A DNA stretch of 64,000 bases from Oleisolibacter albus (lineage in GTDB: Bacteria; Pseudomonadota; Alphaproteobacteria; Azospirillales; Azospirillaceae), in assembly GCF_003336875.1 (NCBI RefSeq), contig NZ_QGNJ01000003.1, positions 1-64,000 on the forward strand, in the 5' to 3' direction. Below the pieces are notes generated by a model. It saw only the letters and a list, made by a program, of their open reading frames with translations. It ran no database searches and had not been told where the DNA came from. The first letter of the stretch is position 1; each line of letters starts with the position of its first letter. Both the position numbers and the translations under genes were made by a program. Positions 23,777 through 33,307 of the stretch are shown here, piece after piece.

Positions 23777-25271
23777 CCGCACCACTGCCATGCCCGGCCA
23801 GGGCGGGTTCGTCCGTTCCATGCTGGCCGGCCACTCCGCCCTGGGCATCGCCTTCGCCGCCCTGATCCATCTCGTCTGTTTCAGCGGGCTGCTGGCCGTC
23901 TTCCATGCCGAGTTCGCCCGCTGGGAGCAGCCCGACGCGCCGCTGGTGACCGCGTTGCAGCCGCAGGCGGCCGAGGCGGCGCTGCATGGGGTTGCGGCCA
24001 AGGCGGCGGCCGATGATGCCCTGCACGATCTTCTGCTGATCGCCCCGGGACGCGGCCTGCCGCGGCTGGCGGTGAATTATCACGACCATGACAGCGGCAA
24101 GGAAGGCGACTGGTATGCCGATGCCGAGGGCCGGCTGGTCATGCCGGAACATCTGCCCTGGACCGATTTCATGCTGCGCCAGCATTACGATTTCCATGCC
24201 CGTCCCTGGGGCATGTATCTGGTGGGCATCATCGGCGTGGCGCTGCTGTCGCTGCTGATCTCCGGGATCCTGTCCCATCCCCGCATCCTGCGGGACGCCT
24301 TCCATTTGCGCTGGGGCGGATCGCGCCGGCTGCAGGATGCCGACCTGCACAACCGTCTCAGCGTCTGGGGGCTGCCGTTCCATCTGGCGGTGGCCCTGAC
24401 CGGGGCGTTCCTGGGCCTGTCGGGGCTGGTGGTCAATGTGCTGGCCTATGCCGCCTATGGCGGCGATACCACCCGCGCCATCGAGGCCGTGCTCGGCCCC
24501 CAGCCGGGGCAGGACGCATCGCCGGCACCGCTTCCGGCCATCGTCCCGTTGCTGGCCCAGGTGCAGGCGCAGACGCCGGGGGACGTCCTGTCCTATATCC
24601 AGCTGGAACATGCGGGGCAGGCGGGGCAGATGGTGGTGATTTCCGCCCAGGCGCCGGACCAGCTGGCCCGACCCGACACCTACAGCTTCGATGGCGCCGG
24701 CGTCTTCCTGCACCGCGGTGGCTATGACCATGGTGTGGCCGGCATGCAGGTGCTGGCGGCGATGCAACCGCTGCATTTCGGCAGTTTCGGCGGCCTGCCG
24801 GTCAAGCTGGCCTATGGCGTGCTGGGCCTGGCCCTGTGTCTGGTCACCTCCACCGGCATTACCATCTGGCTGGCCCGCCGCCGTGACCGCGGCGATCCGG
24901 CCCCCGGCTGGGAACGGGTGTGGACGGCTGTCTTCTGGGGACAGCCCGTGGCTTTCGCCGTCACGGCGCTGGCTGTCCAGGCGGCCGATCTGCCGCCACT
25001 GCCAGTGTTCTGGGCGGTGACGCTGCTGACCCTTGTCACGGCCATTCCGGCGCTGGAGGCAAGGCGGCTGGCGCGTCGCCTGCGGGCGGTGACAGGGGGG
25101 CTGCTGCTGGCTGTGGCCCTGCTGCACGGTGTGCGCTGGCAGGGCATCGCCATCGACCCCGCCGCCTGGATCATGGACGGCGTTCTGGTCGCCATGGCCC
25201 TGGCGATGGGGCTGTCCCTGGGCTGGGGACGCGACCGGGCCGGCCGTCTTGCCCCGGTCGGCCGCTCCTGA
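23769..25271 (+). CDS. PepSY-associated transmembrane protein
   Basis: 500 residues. The PepSY_TM architecture is clear: an N-terminal helix (LIHLVCFSGLLAVF), a periplasmic region with a PepSY-like repeat around LNYHDHD/DGEW-type text (here AVNYHDHDSGKEGDWYADAE), three central helices including SLLISGILSHPRI and WGLPFHLAVALTGAFLGLSG, a second periplasmic region, and a C-terminal helix cluster. Conserved His residues in membrane segments are typical of the family and may bind haem. Members are linked to ferric-siderophore reduction. The ATG at 23769 overlaps the upstream stop; an earlier ATG at 23739 adds a Cys/Pro-rich stretch and is unlikely. Confidence 0.8.
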   Translation: MSDRTTAMPGQGGFVRSMLAGHSALGIAFAALIHLVCFSGLLAVFHAEFARWEQPDAPLVTALQPQAAEAALHGVAAKAAADDALHDLLLIAPGRGLPRLAVNYHDHDSGKEGDWYADAEGRLVMPEHLPWTDFMLRQHYDFHARPWGMYLVGIIGVALLSLLISGILSHPRILRDAFHLRWGGSRRLQDADLHNRLSVWGLPFHLAVALTGAFLGLSGLVVNVLAYAAYGGDTTRAIEAVLGPQPGQDASPAPLPAIVPLLAQVQAQTPGDVLSYIQLEHAGQAGQMVVISAQAPDQLARPDTYSFDGAGVFLHRGGYDHGVAGMQVLAAMQPLHFGSFGGLPVKLAYGVLGLALCLVTSTGITIWLARRRDRGDPAPGWERVWTAVFWGQPVAFAVTALAVQAADLPPLPVFWAVTLLTLVTAIPALEARRLARRLRAVTGGLLLAVALLHGVRWQGIAIDPAAWIMDGVLVAMALAMGLSLGWGRDRAGRLAPVGRS

Positions 25272-25547
25272 GCCATTGACCGGCGGTTATTGCCCGTGAC
25301 CGCCCCAGGGCGATTATCGGCCCGCACGATGCCTGCGGGCCGGTGCTGCCAGCATCGATGATCCAGTGCGCCGATGCCGAGCCGTTGCCGGCCGCACTGT
25401 CGGCTGCCGGATCGTTGGCCGCCGGGACTATGACCTATCCAAATCAATGGACATATGAATGGATTGACGATATCTGATCGGCGTCCTGAAGATCCACAGA
25501 GATCCGGGGCTGGAGGAACGCAAGGTTCACCGACCGGGATGGGCGTG

Positions 25548-26072
25548 ATGTCAAAAGCAATGACAGGCAGGGAACGATTCTTCGAAGAGAACGACGTCAT
25601 TGTCACCAAGACCGATTGTTCCGGCCGCATCACCTACGCCAATGACATCTTCCTCAATATATCGGATCTGAATGAGTCCGCCGCGATTGGCGCGCCGCAT
25701 AACATCATTCGCCATCCAGACATGCCGGCCTGCATCTTCCGCCTGCTTTGGACCACGGTTCAGGCCGGCCGGGAAATCTTCGCCTATGTGTTGAACCGCG
25801 CCGCCAATGGCGACCACTACTGGGTCTTTGCCCATGTGACGCCGACGCTGGCGGCGGATGGGCAGATTGCCGGTTTCCATTCCAACCGGCGTCGGCCGGA
25901 CCGGCGCATCATCGAAGAAACCATGGTGCCCCTGTACCGCACATTGCTGAACACGGAATGTCAGGCGGTGTCGCGCGCCAAGGGCATCGAAGCGGCGCAG
26001 GCGCTGCTGGAGCAGCGCTTGCAGGCGCAGGGGATGGATTATGACCGCTTCATCTTCTCTCTTCAGGCTTGA
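25548..26072 (+). CDS. PAS-domain sensor protein, Aer-like input half
   Basis: 174 residues from the ATG at 25548; earlier in-frame starts exist from 25455. The chain is almost only a PAS domain: [20 protein letters not shown], then [20 protein letters not shown] and [17 protein letters not shown], the pattern of Aer-type redox/FAD-binding PAS proteins. A short helical tail (to about 174) may contact the partner. The next gene, encoding a chemoreceptor without periplasmic domain, overlaps by 32 bp, so the pair looks like an aerotaxis receptor split into two polypeptides. Binding of FAD is inference. The interval 25272-25547 contains no other gene I can support. Confidence 0.8.
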   Translation: MSKAMTGRERFFEENDVIVTKTDCSGRITYANDIFLNISDLNESAAIGAPHNIIRHPDMPACIFRLLWTTVQAGREIFAYVLNRAANGDHYWVFAHVTPTLAADGQIAGFHSNRRRPDRRIIEETMVPLYRTLLNTECQAVSRAKGIEAAQALLEQRLQAQGMDYDRFIFSLQA

Positions 26073-27339
26073 AGCCGCGAGCTGGCTGGGGCTCGGATTC
26101 GGGTTGGTTGCGGCCGTTCTGGCCATCGGCACCCCGGCGGCGGCCGTTGCCGCCCTCGCCGCGGGCCTGACCGGTGCTGTCAGCGTGCTGGTGGTGCGGC
26201 GGCTGCGGCGGGATCTCGATCGGGCGACGACGGCCCTGGTGGCCCTGCAACAGGGTGATTTCGAGGCCCGCATCATCGGCATCGACGACAGGGGGCCGGT
26301 GGGCGGCCTGCTGCACGCGGTCAACGACTTCGCCGACCGGACCGACGCCTTCGTGCGCGAGGCCCAGGCCTCACTGGAAGCCGTCAGCGAGCAGCGCTAC
26401 CACCGCCGCATCATCGAGCAGGGCATGCAGGGCGGCTTCCTGCGTTCGGCCCGGGCCATCAACGGGGCCACGACGGCCATGGGGGGGCGCATCAGCGGCT
26501 TCCGCGGCGTCACCGACCGGTTCCAGCAATCGCTGGCCGAGGTGATGGGAGCCGTGGAGCGGGCTGCCGGCCAGTTGCAGGCCGCGGCGACATCGATGGA
26601 CGGCGTTGCCGGGGAGTCGACACGGCAGGCCGCGGCCGTGGCCGCCGCCTCCGATCAGGCCAGCGCCAATGTGCAGACGGTGGCGGCGGCGGCGCGGCAG
26701 CTGTCGGCCTCGATCACCGAAATCGCCATGGAGGTCAACCGCTCGACCACGGTAACGCGCGAGGCCGCGGACCAGGCCGCCGCCACCGACGGGGATGTGC
26801 GCAAGCTGGCCCAGGCGGCCGGCCGCATCGGCGAGGTGGTGTCCCTGATCCGCGCCATTGCCGAACAGACGAACCTGTTGGCGCTGAACGCCACCATCGA
26901 GGCGGCACGGGCCGGGGAGGCGGGAAAGGGCTTCGCCGTGGTGGCCTCGGAGGTCAAGGCGCTGGCCAACCAGACGGCCCAGGCCACCGAGGAGATCGGT
27001 CTCCAGGTCATGGCCATCCAGCAGGCCACCGGCGACGCCATGGCGGCCATCCAGGCCGTCGGCAGTGTGGTGGGGCGGATCGACAGCACCATGGCCACCA
27101 TCGCCGCCGCGGTCGAGGAGCAGGCTGCCGCCACCGGCGAGATCGCGCGCAATGTGGATCAGGCCGCCACCGGCACGGCCGAGGTGTCGGGCCGTATCGA
27201 TACGGTGCGCACGGCAGCGGCGGGCGCCGGTGCAGCGGCACAGCAGGTGCTGGGGGCGGCGGGATCGCTGTCAGGGCAGGCGCAGCAATTGGGCAGCGCC
27301 CTGCACGGGTTCCTGGGCGAGTTGCGCCGGGTGGTCTGA
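26041..27339 (+). CDS. Methyl-accepting chemotaxis protein without a periplasmic domain
   Basis: 432 residues. Two adjacent hydrophobic segments at about 12-52 leave almost no periplasmic loop, so sensing must come from the cytoplasm or a partner. A HAMP-like region ([23 protein letters not shown]) follows, then a long coiled-coil signalling domain whose hairpin tip contains [20 protein letters not shown] and [13 protein letters not shown], the CheA/CheW contact site. No C-terminal CheR-docking pentapeptide is visible. It starts inside the end of the PAS gene, which probably provides the sensory input for aerotaxis or energy taxis. Confidence 0.88.
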   Translation: MTASSSLFRLEAASWLGLGFGLVAAVLAIGTPAAAVAALAAGLTGAVSVLVVRRLRRDLDRATTALVALQQGDFEARIIGIDDRGPVGGLLHAVNDFADRTDAFVREAQASLEAVSEQRYHRRIIEQGMQGGFLRSARAINGATTAMGGRISGFRGVTDRFQQSLAEVMGAVERAAGQLQAAATSMDGVAGESTRQAAAVAAASDQASANVQTVAAAARQLSASITEIAMEVNRSTTVTREAADQAAATDGDVRKLAQAAGRIGEVVSLIRAIAEQTNLLALNATIEAARAGEAGKGFAVVASEVKALANQTAQATEEIGLQVMAIQQATGDAMAAIQAVGSVVGRIDSTMATIAAAVEEQAAATGEIARNVDQAATGTAEVSGRIDTVRTAAAGAGAAAQQVLGAAGSLSGQAQQLGSALHGFLGELRRVV

Positions 27340-27346
27340 TCCGGCC

Positions 27347-28567
27347 TCAGGTCAGCAGGCCGGACAGCACCTCGTCCCGGCTGAAGCGGCGCATATGTTC
27401 CGGCGTGTCGCGCCAGCCGCCGATCAGGTCACCGGCCAGGTAGCCGATGTCCGCCTTTTCCGCCTCCAGGCAGAGGGGGCGCCTGTCGATGCCTTCGACA
27501 AAGGCGTCCAGCCGCAGTTTGCGGGCCTGATGGCCGAATTTCTGCAGATCGCGGAAGGCCCGGTCCGGATCGGCGCGCGGCGACAGCCGCGTCCCGGCCC
27601 CCTGCAGCCCGGCGGCGGCATAGGTCGGCAGATCGCCGGCCCCCAGATCCTGCAGGGCCATGACCGCCCGGCAGAAGGGCCGGACGGCATAGGCCAGCTC
27701 GGTCAGACGCCCCACGGGAATGCCGCTGGGCAGTCCAGCCAGATGGAAGATCAGCAGCGATTGCAGGTGCGGCGGCACGGCCCGCAACAGGGCATGGACC
27801 TGCCGCCGCCGGGCCAGGACGGCCAGGCTTTCGAAATGCAGCGGCAGCGACAGAAGACAGCGGAAGCGGTTGTTATACAGATCCTGCAACTGCTCCAGCG
27901 CACGGTCCAGCATGGCCAGATCCAGGGCCAGGATGCTGTGCGGATCACCCCAATGCTCCGCGGTTTCATGGCCCCAGAGGCGGTGCCCGTCCTCGCGATC
28001 ACGCCAGGGCCGGGCCAGATAGATCGATACGACCTGGTGCCGGGCATCCCAGACCGGGCGGAAGGCCAGATGCACCGACGCCAGCGGGTCCGGCCGCGGT
28101 GGAGGCGGGGTCGGAGCGCCGGTCTGCCGCAGCAGGGCGTGCAAGGACTCGCCCTCCGCGCCCTGCCGCCCGTCCACCTGGCCCAGCCGGGCCTGAACGC
28201 CGATATCCCGGGTCTCCTCGCTGCCCAGCAGCATCTCCTGCAACTGGGCCACCAGACGGGCGCAGACGGCTTCGGCCCGGCTGCCATCGGCGAAGAGGAC
28301 CAGGAAGCGGTCGGGCCCGACCTGAAGCCAGACATCATGTGGGCTGAGATGCTGGTGCAGCAGACGCTCGGCCAGCAGCAGGACCCGGTCCCTCACCCGG
28401 TCCCACCGGGGGCCGACGCGGGCGCGCAGGGCCTCCAGCCCGATCAGTTGCAGGCTGCCGCCGGTCACGGTGGGTGAGGCCAGCAGCAGGACCCGCAGGC
28501 GCTGGCGCAGCGCCGCATCCTGAAGTGCCGGTATCTCCTCCGGTGCCACTGGCGGGATCGCCGCCAT
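27347..28567 (-). CDS. Conserved hypothetical protein, possible degenerate GGDEF/EAL-type signalling protein
   Basis: 406 residues, no membrane segment. The first ~140 residues include VWLQVGPDRFLVLFADGSRA, reminiscent of the RFLVLL region of a nucleotide-cyclase domain, but no GGDEF motif is present. The second half has an alpha/beta pattern (LLSLPLHFESLAVLARRR, LLIFHLAGLPSGIPVGRL) resembling an EAL barrel without the EAL, DDFG or KID residues. A catalytically inactive c-di-GMP effector or scaffold is one reading; this is weak. It ends 7 bp from the convergent chemoreceptor gene, and its AT-richer upstream region (28568-28664) likely holds the promoter. Confidence 0.5.
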   Translation of the reverse strand: MAAIPPVAPEEIPALQDAALRQRLRVLLLASPTVTGGSLQLIGLEALRARVGPRWDRVRDRVLLLAERLLHQHLSPHDVWLQVGPDRFLVLFADGSRAEAVCARLVAQLQEMLLGSEETRDIGVQARLGQVDGRQGAEGESLHALLRQTGAPTPPPPRPDPLASVHLAFRPVWDARHQVVSIYLARPWRDREDGHRLWGHETAEHWGDPHSILALDLAMLDRALEQLQDLYNNRFRCLLSLPLHFESLAVLARRRQVHALLRAVPPHLQSLLIFHLAGLPSGIPVGRLTELAYAVRPFCRAVMALQDLGAGDLPTYAAAGLQGAGTRLSPRADPDRAFRDLQKFGHQARKLRLDAFVEGIDRRPLCLEAEKADIGYLAGDLIGGWRDTPEHMRRFSRDEVLSGLLT

Positions 28568-28664
28568 GCCATGCCCCCGCGCTCACTCAACTATCCAAAC
28601 GATATAGATGTAAAGTTGATGAAATGCCATGCAAAGCTGATCGGTGGCGCGGAAAGATGCGTCT

Positions 28665-30029
28665 TCAATCGGGGCCGGCAGTGTCGGCCGCGCCGGGTCC
28701 AGGTGGAGCCGTGGCCGTGGCCGGGGCGCCGGACGGGATCAGGCGCCAGATCCTGTTGCCCACATCGTCGGCCACCAGCAGCGCGCCGCCGCCATCGACC
28801 GCCACGCCGACCGGCCGGCCGAGGGCGTTGCCGTCGGCGTCCAGGAAGCCGGTCAGCACATCCTGCGGCAGGCCGTCAGGGCGGCCGTTGCGGAAGGGCA
28901 CGAACACCACCTTGTAGCCGCTGGGCGGGTCGCGGTTCCAGGAGCCATGCTGGCCGATGAACACACCCGCGCCGAAGCGGCCGGTCAGGGCGTCCCCGCG
29001 GGCGAAGGCAAGGCCGAGCGAGGCCGTATGCGGCCCCAGCGCATAATCCGGCACGATGGCCTTGGCCACCAGGTCGGGCCGCTGTGGCGCGACCCGCTCG
29101 TCCACATGCTGGCCGTAATAGCTGTAGGGCCAGCCATAGAAGCCGCCGTCCCGCACCATTGTCATGTAGTCCGGAACCAGATCGCTGCCGATCTCGTCCC
29201 GCTCGTTCACGGCCGTCCACAGGGCACCGGTCGCGGGCTCCCAGTCCAGGCCGTTGGGATTGCGCAGGCCCGTGGCGAACAGGCGGTGGCTGCCGCTGGC
29301 CGGGTCCACCTCCCAGATGGCGGCGCGGCCGTCCTCGATCTCCAGCCCGTTCTCGCCCACATTGCTGTTGGAGCCGACGGTGACATACAGGCGGCGGCCG
29401 TCGGGGCTGGCGATGACGTTCTTGGTCCAGTGGTGGTTGAGGCCTGCCGGCAGATCCACCACCGTCTCCGCCGGCGCTGCGATCCGGGTCTGGCCCGGCT
29501 GGTAGGGGAAGCGCACCAGCGCGTCGGCGTTGGCGACATAGAGCCTGTCGCCCACCAGGGCCATGCCGAAGGGGGAATGCAGTTTTTCCAGGAACGGCGT
29601 CCTGATCTCGGCCACGCCGTCGCCGTCGGCATCGCGCAACAGGGTGATACGGTCGGCGCTGGGGGTGCGGGCGCCGGCCTCGCTCATGACCCGGTCCATG
29701 ACCCAGCCACGGAGGCTGAAGGGCTTGTCCGTGGCCGGGGCGTTGCTCTCCGCCACCAGCACATCGCCATTGGGCAGCACATGCAGCCAGCGCGGATGGT
29801 CCAGCCCCTCGGCGAAGGCGATGACCTGCACGCCCTCGGCTGCGACAGGCTTGCCCCCTTGGGGCCAGCCCTTGGCCGGGGCGATGTTGACGGTGGGGAT
29901 CAGGCTTTCAGCCGGCGCCGGCAGCTGCGGGCTGGGGCCGCTGCCCGCGGCGACGGGAAGCTGGGCTTCGTCACCGCAGGCGGCCAGGGCCATCGGCAAC
30001 AAAGCCGCCAGCAGAAATCTCGCACGCAT
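28665..30029 (-). CDS. PQQ-type sugar (sorbosone-like) dehydrogenase lipoprotein
   Basis: 454 residues. A lipoprotein signal is followed by the lipobox LAAC with Cys18, so the protein is anchored to a membrane. The rest is a six-bladed beta propeller of the soluble glucose/sorbosone dehydrogenase type, with blades marked by [65 protein letters not shown] and [18 protein letters not shown]. The His and Arg residues expected near PQQ are plausible but not proven. Substrate is unknown. It is followed 3' by the start region of a minus-strand signalling gene and preceded by the RNase J gene 111 bp upstream on the same strand; co-transcription is possible. Confidence 0.8.
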   Translation of the reverse strand: MRARFLLAALLPMALAACGDEAQLPVAAGSGPSPQLPAPAESLIPTVNIAPAKGWPQGGKPVAAEGVQVIAFAEGLDHPRWLHVLPNGDVLVAESNAPATDKPFSLRGWVMDRVMSEAGARTPSADRITLLRDADGDGVAEIRTPFLEKLHSPFGMALVGDRLYVANADALVRFPYQPGQTRIAAPAETVVDLPAGLNHHWTKNVIASPDGRRLYVTVGSNSNVGENGLEIEDGRAAIWEVDPASGSHRLFATGLRNPNGLDWEPATGALWTAVNERDEIGSDLVPDYMTMVRDGGFYGWPYSYYGQHVDERVAPQRPDLVAKAIVPDYALGPHTASLGLAFARGDALTGRFGAGVFIGQHGSWNRDPPSGYKVVFVPFRNGRPDGLPQDVLTGFLDADGNALGRPVGVAVDGGGALLVADDVGNRIWRLIPSGAPATATAPPGPGAADTAGPD

Positions 30030-30140
30030 GGCAGGTCCCTGAGGTCATGGGCAACTGCCAGCGGCAACGCCGGGAGGGGGACGGGGGTTCCCCGGGATGC
30101 GGTTGATCCGCGTGGGAAAAGGTCCGCCCCCGTCCTCTGG

Positions 30141-31667
30141 TCAGCCGGCGATGGCGGCGGCGGGGCGGTAGGGGACGCGGTTGCCGCGTTCGTCCTTTTC
30201 CAGATGCAGCAGCGGCGCATCGACCCGGCCCATGACGCGGGCGCCGCAGGGGGCCAGGCGGATGAGTTCCGCTTCCTCCGAAACGATGGCGGCCTGGACC
30301 CCGCAGCCGCGGGCCAGCCGGGCATGGGCTTCCAGATGCATCTCGGTGCCGTGGACCGGCATGGCGAAGCGCGGGCGGACCAGTTCGTAGAGCTGGCGCA
30401 GCTCGTTGGCGCCGGGATGGCCGGAGACATGCACCGGCAGCCCGTCGACCAGATCGGTGCCCATGATGATCTCGACCCCGCGCGCCCGCAGCTTGGAGAC
30501 GACGGCTTCCACCGCCGCCTCGTTGCCGGGGATGACGCGGGCGGACAGCACCACGGTGTCGCCGGGGCCGAAGGCGGGCAGGCGCCAGTCGCCCTTGGCC
30601 AGCCGGGCCAGTGCGGCCCGCTCCTCCCCCTGGCCGCCGGTGCAGACCAGGGCCACCTGACGACGGTCCAGCCCCTTCAGGTGTGAGGGTTCGGCCAGGA
30701 ATTCCGGAACGCCGTCCAGCAGGCCCAGCGTGCGCGCCGTCTCCTCGTTGGCGCGCATGGAGCGGCCGGCCAGGGCGATGTGGCGGCCAGTCCCGTGGGC
30801 GGCCAGGGCGGCCGAGGCCATGCGTGCCACATTGGTGGAGAAGCAGCAGATGGCGATCTGGCCCTTGCGCGTGGCGAACAACCGCTGGAAGGCGGCGCGC
30901 ACCTGGGCCTCCGAGGTGATCGGCAGCTCCTTGTGGGCGTTGGTGCTGTCGCAGAGCATGGCCAGCACGCCCTCGTCACCCAGCCGGCGCAGCATGTCGA
31001 AATCGGTGGCCTCGCCGATCAGCGGCTCGGGATCGAACTTCCAGTCGCCGCTGTGCAGCACCGTGCCCGCCGCCGTGCCGATGGCCAGGGCCACGGGCTC
31101 CGGGATGGAGTGGGTCATGCGCACCGAGCGGATGTGGAACGGCCCCACATCGAAGGCACCGCCCACGGGATAGGTGTGCAGCGTGACCTGGGCCAGCGAT
31201 CCGGCTTCTTCCAGCCGGCGGGTCAGGATGCCGGTGGCGAAGGGCGTGGCCCAGATGGGGCAGTTCAGCGCCAGCGGCCACAGCTTGTCGATGCCGCCGA
31301 TATGGTCTTCATGGGCGTGGGTCACCACCAGCCCGACCAGGCGGTCGCGGATGGGCCGCAGGAAGGCCGGATCGGGGACGATGCTGTCCACCTCGTCCAG
31401 ATCCTCCGGCGGGAAGGCGATGCCGGCATCGACCAGCAGCCATTGTCCGGCATGGCCGTACAGGGTCCAGTTCATGCCGATGCGGCCCAGGCCGCCCAAC
31501 GGCACGACCAGCACTTCCTCGGCGCTGGGCACGGGCCAGCGGCTGCCGAAGTCGGTATAGCGGTGGAAGGGGACGACGATACCGTCGCGATGGTCCGCCC
31601 CGTTCCGGACAACGGAAGTCTGGGCGGCGGTGCTCCCGGCGGGAACACGATCATTTTCTTGCTTCAT
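30141..31667 (-). CDS. rnj: Ribonuclease J, metallo-beta-lactamase/beta-CASP family
   Basis: 508 residues from the ATG at 31667. The metal-binding motif is THAHEDHIGG at about 100, with TLYGHAGQWLLVDAGIAF before it, then beta-CASP motifs: CTGGQGEERAALARLA, and VHVSGHPGANELRQLYELVRPRF... ending in PVHGTEMHLEAHARLA. These are the residues of RNase J, a 5'-exonuclease and endonuclease acting on mRNA and rRNA. The chain is about 50 residues shorter than many RNase J proteins, mainly at the C-terminal domain, so dimer assembly might differ. An in-frame start at 31817 adds a Pro/Arg-rich stretch without a ribosome site and is rejected. Confidence 0.82.
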   Translation of the reverse strand: MKQENDRVPAGSTAAQTSVVRNGADHRDGIVVPFHRYTDFGSRWPVPSAEEVLVVPLGGLGRIGMNWTLYGHAGQWLLVDAGIAFPPEDLDEVDSIVPDPAFLRPIRDRLVGLVVTHAHEDHIGGIDKLWPLALNCPIWATPFATGILTRRLEEAGSLAQVTLHTYPVGGAFDVGPFHIRSVRMTHSIPEPVALAIGTAAGTVLHSGDWKFDPEPLIGEATDFDMLRRLGDEGVLAMLCDSTNAHKELPITSEAQVRAAFQRLFATRKGQIAICCFSTNVARMASAALAAHGTGRHIALAGRSMRANEETARTLGLLDGVPEFLAEPSHLKGLDRRQVALVCTGGQGEERAALARLAKGDWRLPAFGPGDTVVLSARVIPGNEAAVEAVVSKLRARGVEIIMGTDLVDGLPVHVSGHPGANELRQLYELVRPRFAMPVHGTEMHLEAHARLARGCGVQAAIVSEEAELIRLAPCGARVMGRVDAPLLHLEKDERGNRVPYRPAAAIAG

Positions 31668-31915
31668 CTGTACCGGGAAGATGAGGCCGGCCCCCCGGCC
31701 TGTCAACCGACACTGCGGCATGGCCGCCTGCTGCGCCGCGCAAGGACACCTGCTGCGCCGCAAAAGGTCCGGCCGGGTCGGAACGCCGCTGGACGGGCTC
31801 TCCGGGAACGGCCGCACGCGGTCCCCTGTTGCCGCTGGCCGGCAGCAGAGCTGTGTGCGGAGGACCGGTCAGCCCGGCCTGTTGCCGGATTGCGTGACGA
31901 GCGGGAGCAGGGTCC

Positions 31916-32224
31916 ATGGAACAGGATTGGATGGCGACAGCGGTGGGTCTGGTTGCCGGCGCGCTGGGCAGCTCCGGGTTCGTGCCACAGGTGCTGAAGC
32001 TGTGGCGCTCCGGCGATTGCAGCGCCATTTCCAGCCGGGGCTACGCCGTGACCGTCTCGGCCTTCGCGCTGTGGGTCGGCTATGGCCTGCTGATTGCCAG
32101 CCTGCCGGTGGTTCTGTTCAACAGTGTCAATTTTCTGCTGAGCGGCACCATCCTGGTGCTGACGCTGCGGTCGCGGCGGCGGACGCGCGCGTGTCCGGCG
32201 GATGGGGCAGCCGCCAGGATGTGA
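31916..32224 (+). CDS. SemiSWEET-type PQ-loop sugar transporter
   Basis: 102 residues with three membrane segments and the PQ-loop signature GFVPQVLKLWRSGDCSAIS in the first helix region; the third carries FNSVNFLLSGTILVL, where Asn lines the sugar pocket. SemiSWEETs work as homodimers that let mono- or disaccharides equilibrate across the inner membrane. GGAGCAGG precedes the ATG. The gene stands alone, divergent from RNase J with 248 bp between them, and is followed by a clear terminator. The substrate cannot be read from the sequence. Confidence 0.82.
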   Translation: MEQDWMATAVGLVAGALGSSGFVPQVLKLWRSGDCSAISSRGYAVTVSAFALWVGYGLLIASLPVVLFNSVNFLLSGTILVLTLRSRRRTRACPADGAAARM

Positions 32225-32254
32225 CCGTCCGCGGGCTTACAGCCCCCTTCCGGG

Positions 32255-32283
32255 GCGGGTGCGGTGATCCGCACCCGCTTTCC
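32255..32283 (+). terminator. Intrinsic terminator after the SemiSWEET gene
   Basis: GCGGGTGCGG (32255-32264), loop TGAT, and CCGCACCCGC (32269-32278) form a perfect 10-bp stem followed by TTT. It lies between two convergent genes and could serve the plus-strand gene mainly. Confidence 0.65.
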
Positions 32284-32286
32284 CAG

Positions 32287-32937
32287 TCAGGCGGCCTTGG
32301 CCGCCAGGCCTTCTTCGGCCAAGCCGTTGTTCATGGCCCAGATGGCGGCTTGGGTGCGGTTGGAGGCGTTGATCTTGCGCAGCAGGCTCTTGAGGTGGAC
32401 CTTCACGGTCGCCTCGGTGATGCCCAGCTGGTTGGCGATCATCTTGTTGCTGTCGCCGCGGACCAGGCAGCGCAGGATCTGCATCTCGCGCTGGGACAGC
32501 CCCTTGTGCCCGGCGGCCTGGGTCGGGGCGGTGCTGGCGCCGCCCGACATCAGCAGCGTGGCGATGGCGCTGGGGAACACCTTCTCCCCCATCAGGGCCA
32601 GGCGCAGGAACTCGGCCAGGATGGCGGGGTCGCTGTCCTTCAGCAGGCAACCATCGACGCCGGCCTGCAGCGCCTCGGCCAGACGCCGCGGCTCGGTCCC
32701 CTCGCTCAGCATGATGATGCGGGCTTGCGGGCAGGCTTCCCGCAGGGCGGCCACCGCCGCGGCGACACCATCACGAACGTCGAACAGCACCACGCGGGCC
32801 TCGCTGCCCTGGCCCTTCAACTCCGAAGCGGTGGCCGCACCCGCCACGACCGTGAAGCCGTGCTCCGCCAGCAGTGTGGCCAGACCCTGACGGAACAGGC
32901 GGTTCGAGTCGGCAACGACGACGGGGGTAGAATTCAT
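32287..32937 (-). CDS. NarL/LuxR-family response regulator
   Basis: 216 residues from the ATG at 32937, with TTGGAG upstream; an ATG at 32949 lies before that ribosome site. The receiver has Asp in ADSNRLFRQG (one of the usual two acidic residues is Ser), the phospho-acceptor Asp in VVLFDVRDG, Ser in MLSEG and Lys in GCLLKDSDP. A short linker rich in Ala/Gly precedes a LuxR-type HTH, LSQREMQILRCLVRGDSNKM then ATVKVHLKSLLRKIN. The sensor partner is not adjacent. An interrupted palindrome at 33045-33065 lies in its upstream region. Confidence 0.88.
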   Translation of the reverse strand: MNSTPVVVADSNRLFRQGLATLLAEHGFTVVAGAATASELKGQGSEARVVLFDVRDGVAAAVAALREACPQARIIMLSEGTEPRRLAEALQAGVDGCLLKDSDPAILAEFLRLALMGEKVFPSAIATLLMSGGASTAPTQAAGHKGLSQREMQILRCLVRGDSNKMIANQLGITEATVKVHLKSLLRKINASNRTQAAIWAMNNGLAEEGLAAKAA

Positions 32938-33044
32938 GTCGATCTCCAATGCGATTGGTCGAGTGCGTGGCGGAGACGTTGCCTATCTTTCAGGTGGCCG
33001 TAAAGGTATCGTTAACCATCCCCCCCGCTTTCTCACAACATCAC

Positions 33045-33065
33045 CCCATCTTTGTCACAGATGGG
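33045..33065. promoter_or_regulatory. Interrupted palindrome in the luxR/DUF2934 intergenic region
   Basis: CCCATCT (33045-33051) and AGATGGG (33059-33065) form a perfect inverted repeat around TTGTCAC. It sits in a 370-bp, relatively AT-rich divergent intergenic region (32938-33307) that otherwise holds no gene I can support. A regulator-binding site or RNA stem is possible. Confidence 0.3.
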
Positions 33066-33307
33066 TTCGATCCGATTACCGCCTGTGAAAATAACGCCCT
33101 GGGAAAGTACCGAAAGATTGACGTGAATACCTTTTCCATCAGGACTGTTGCTGGTCGAGAGGGGCTGTCGCCTCCGGTCGCGGATGGTGCCGCCCGTGCG
33201 TCCCTGCCGGGACAGGCTTGGGTCGGCGAATTGCTCTGGATCAATGTCGGGAGTCGTTCGGTGGCGTGAATTGTTCATGCCCCCACTGACCTGTCGCGGA
33301 GGATGTA

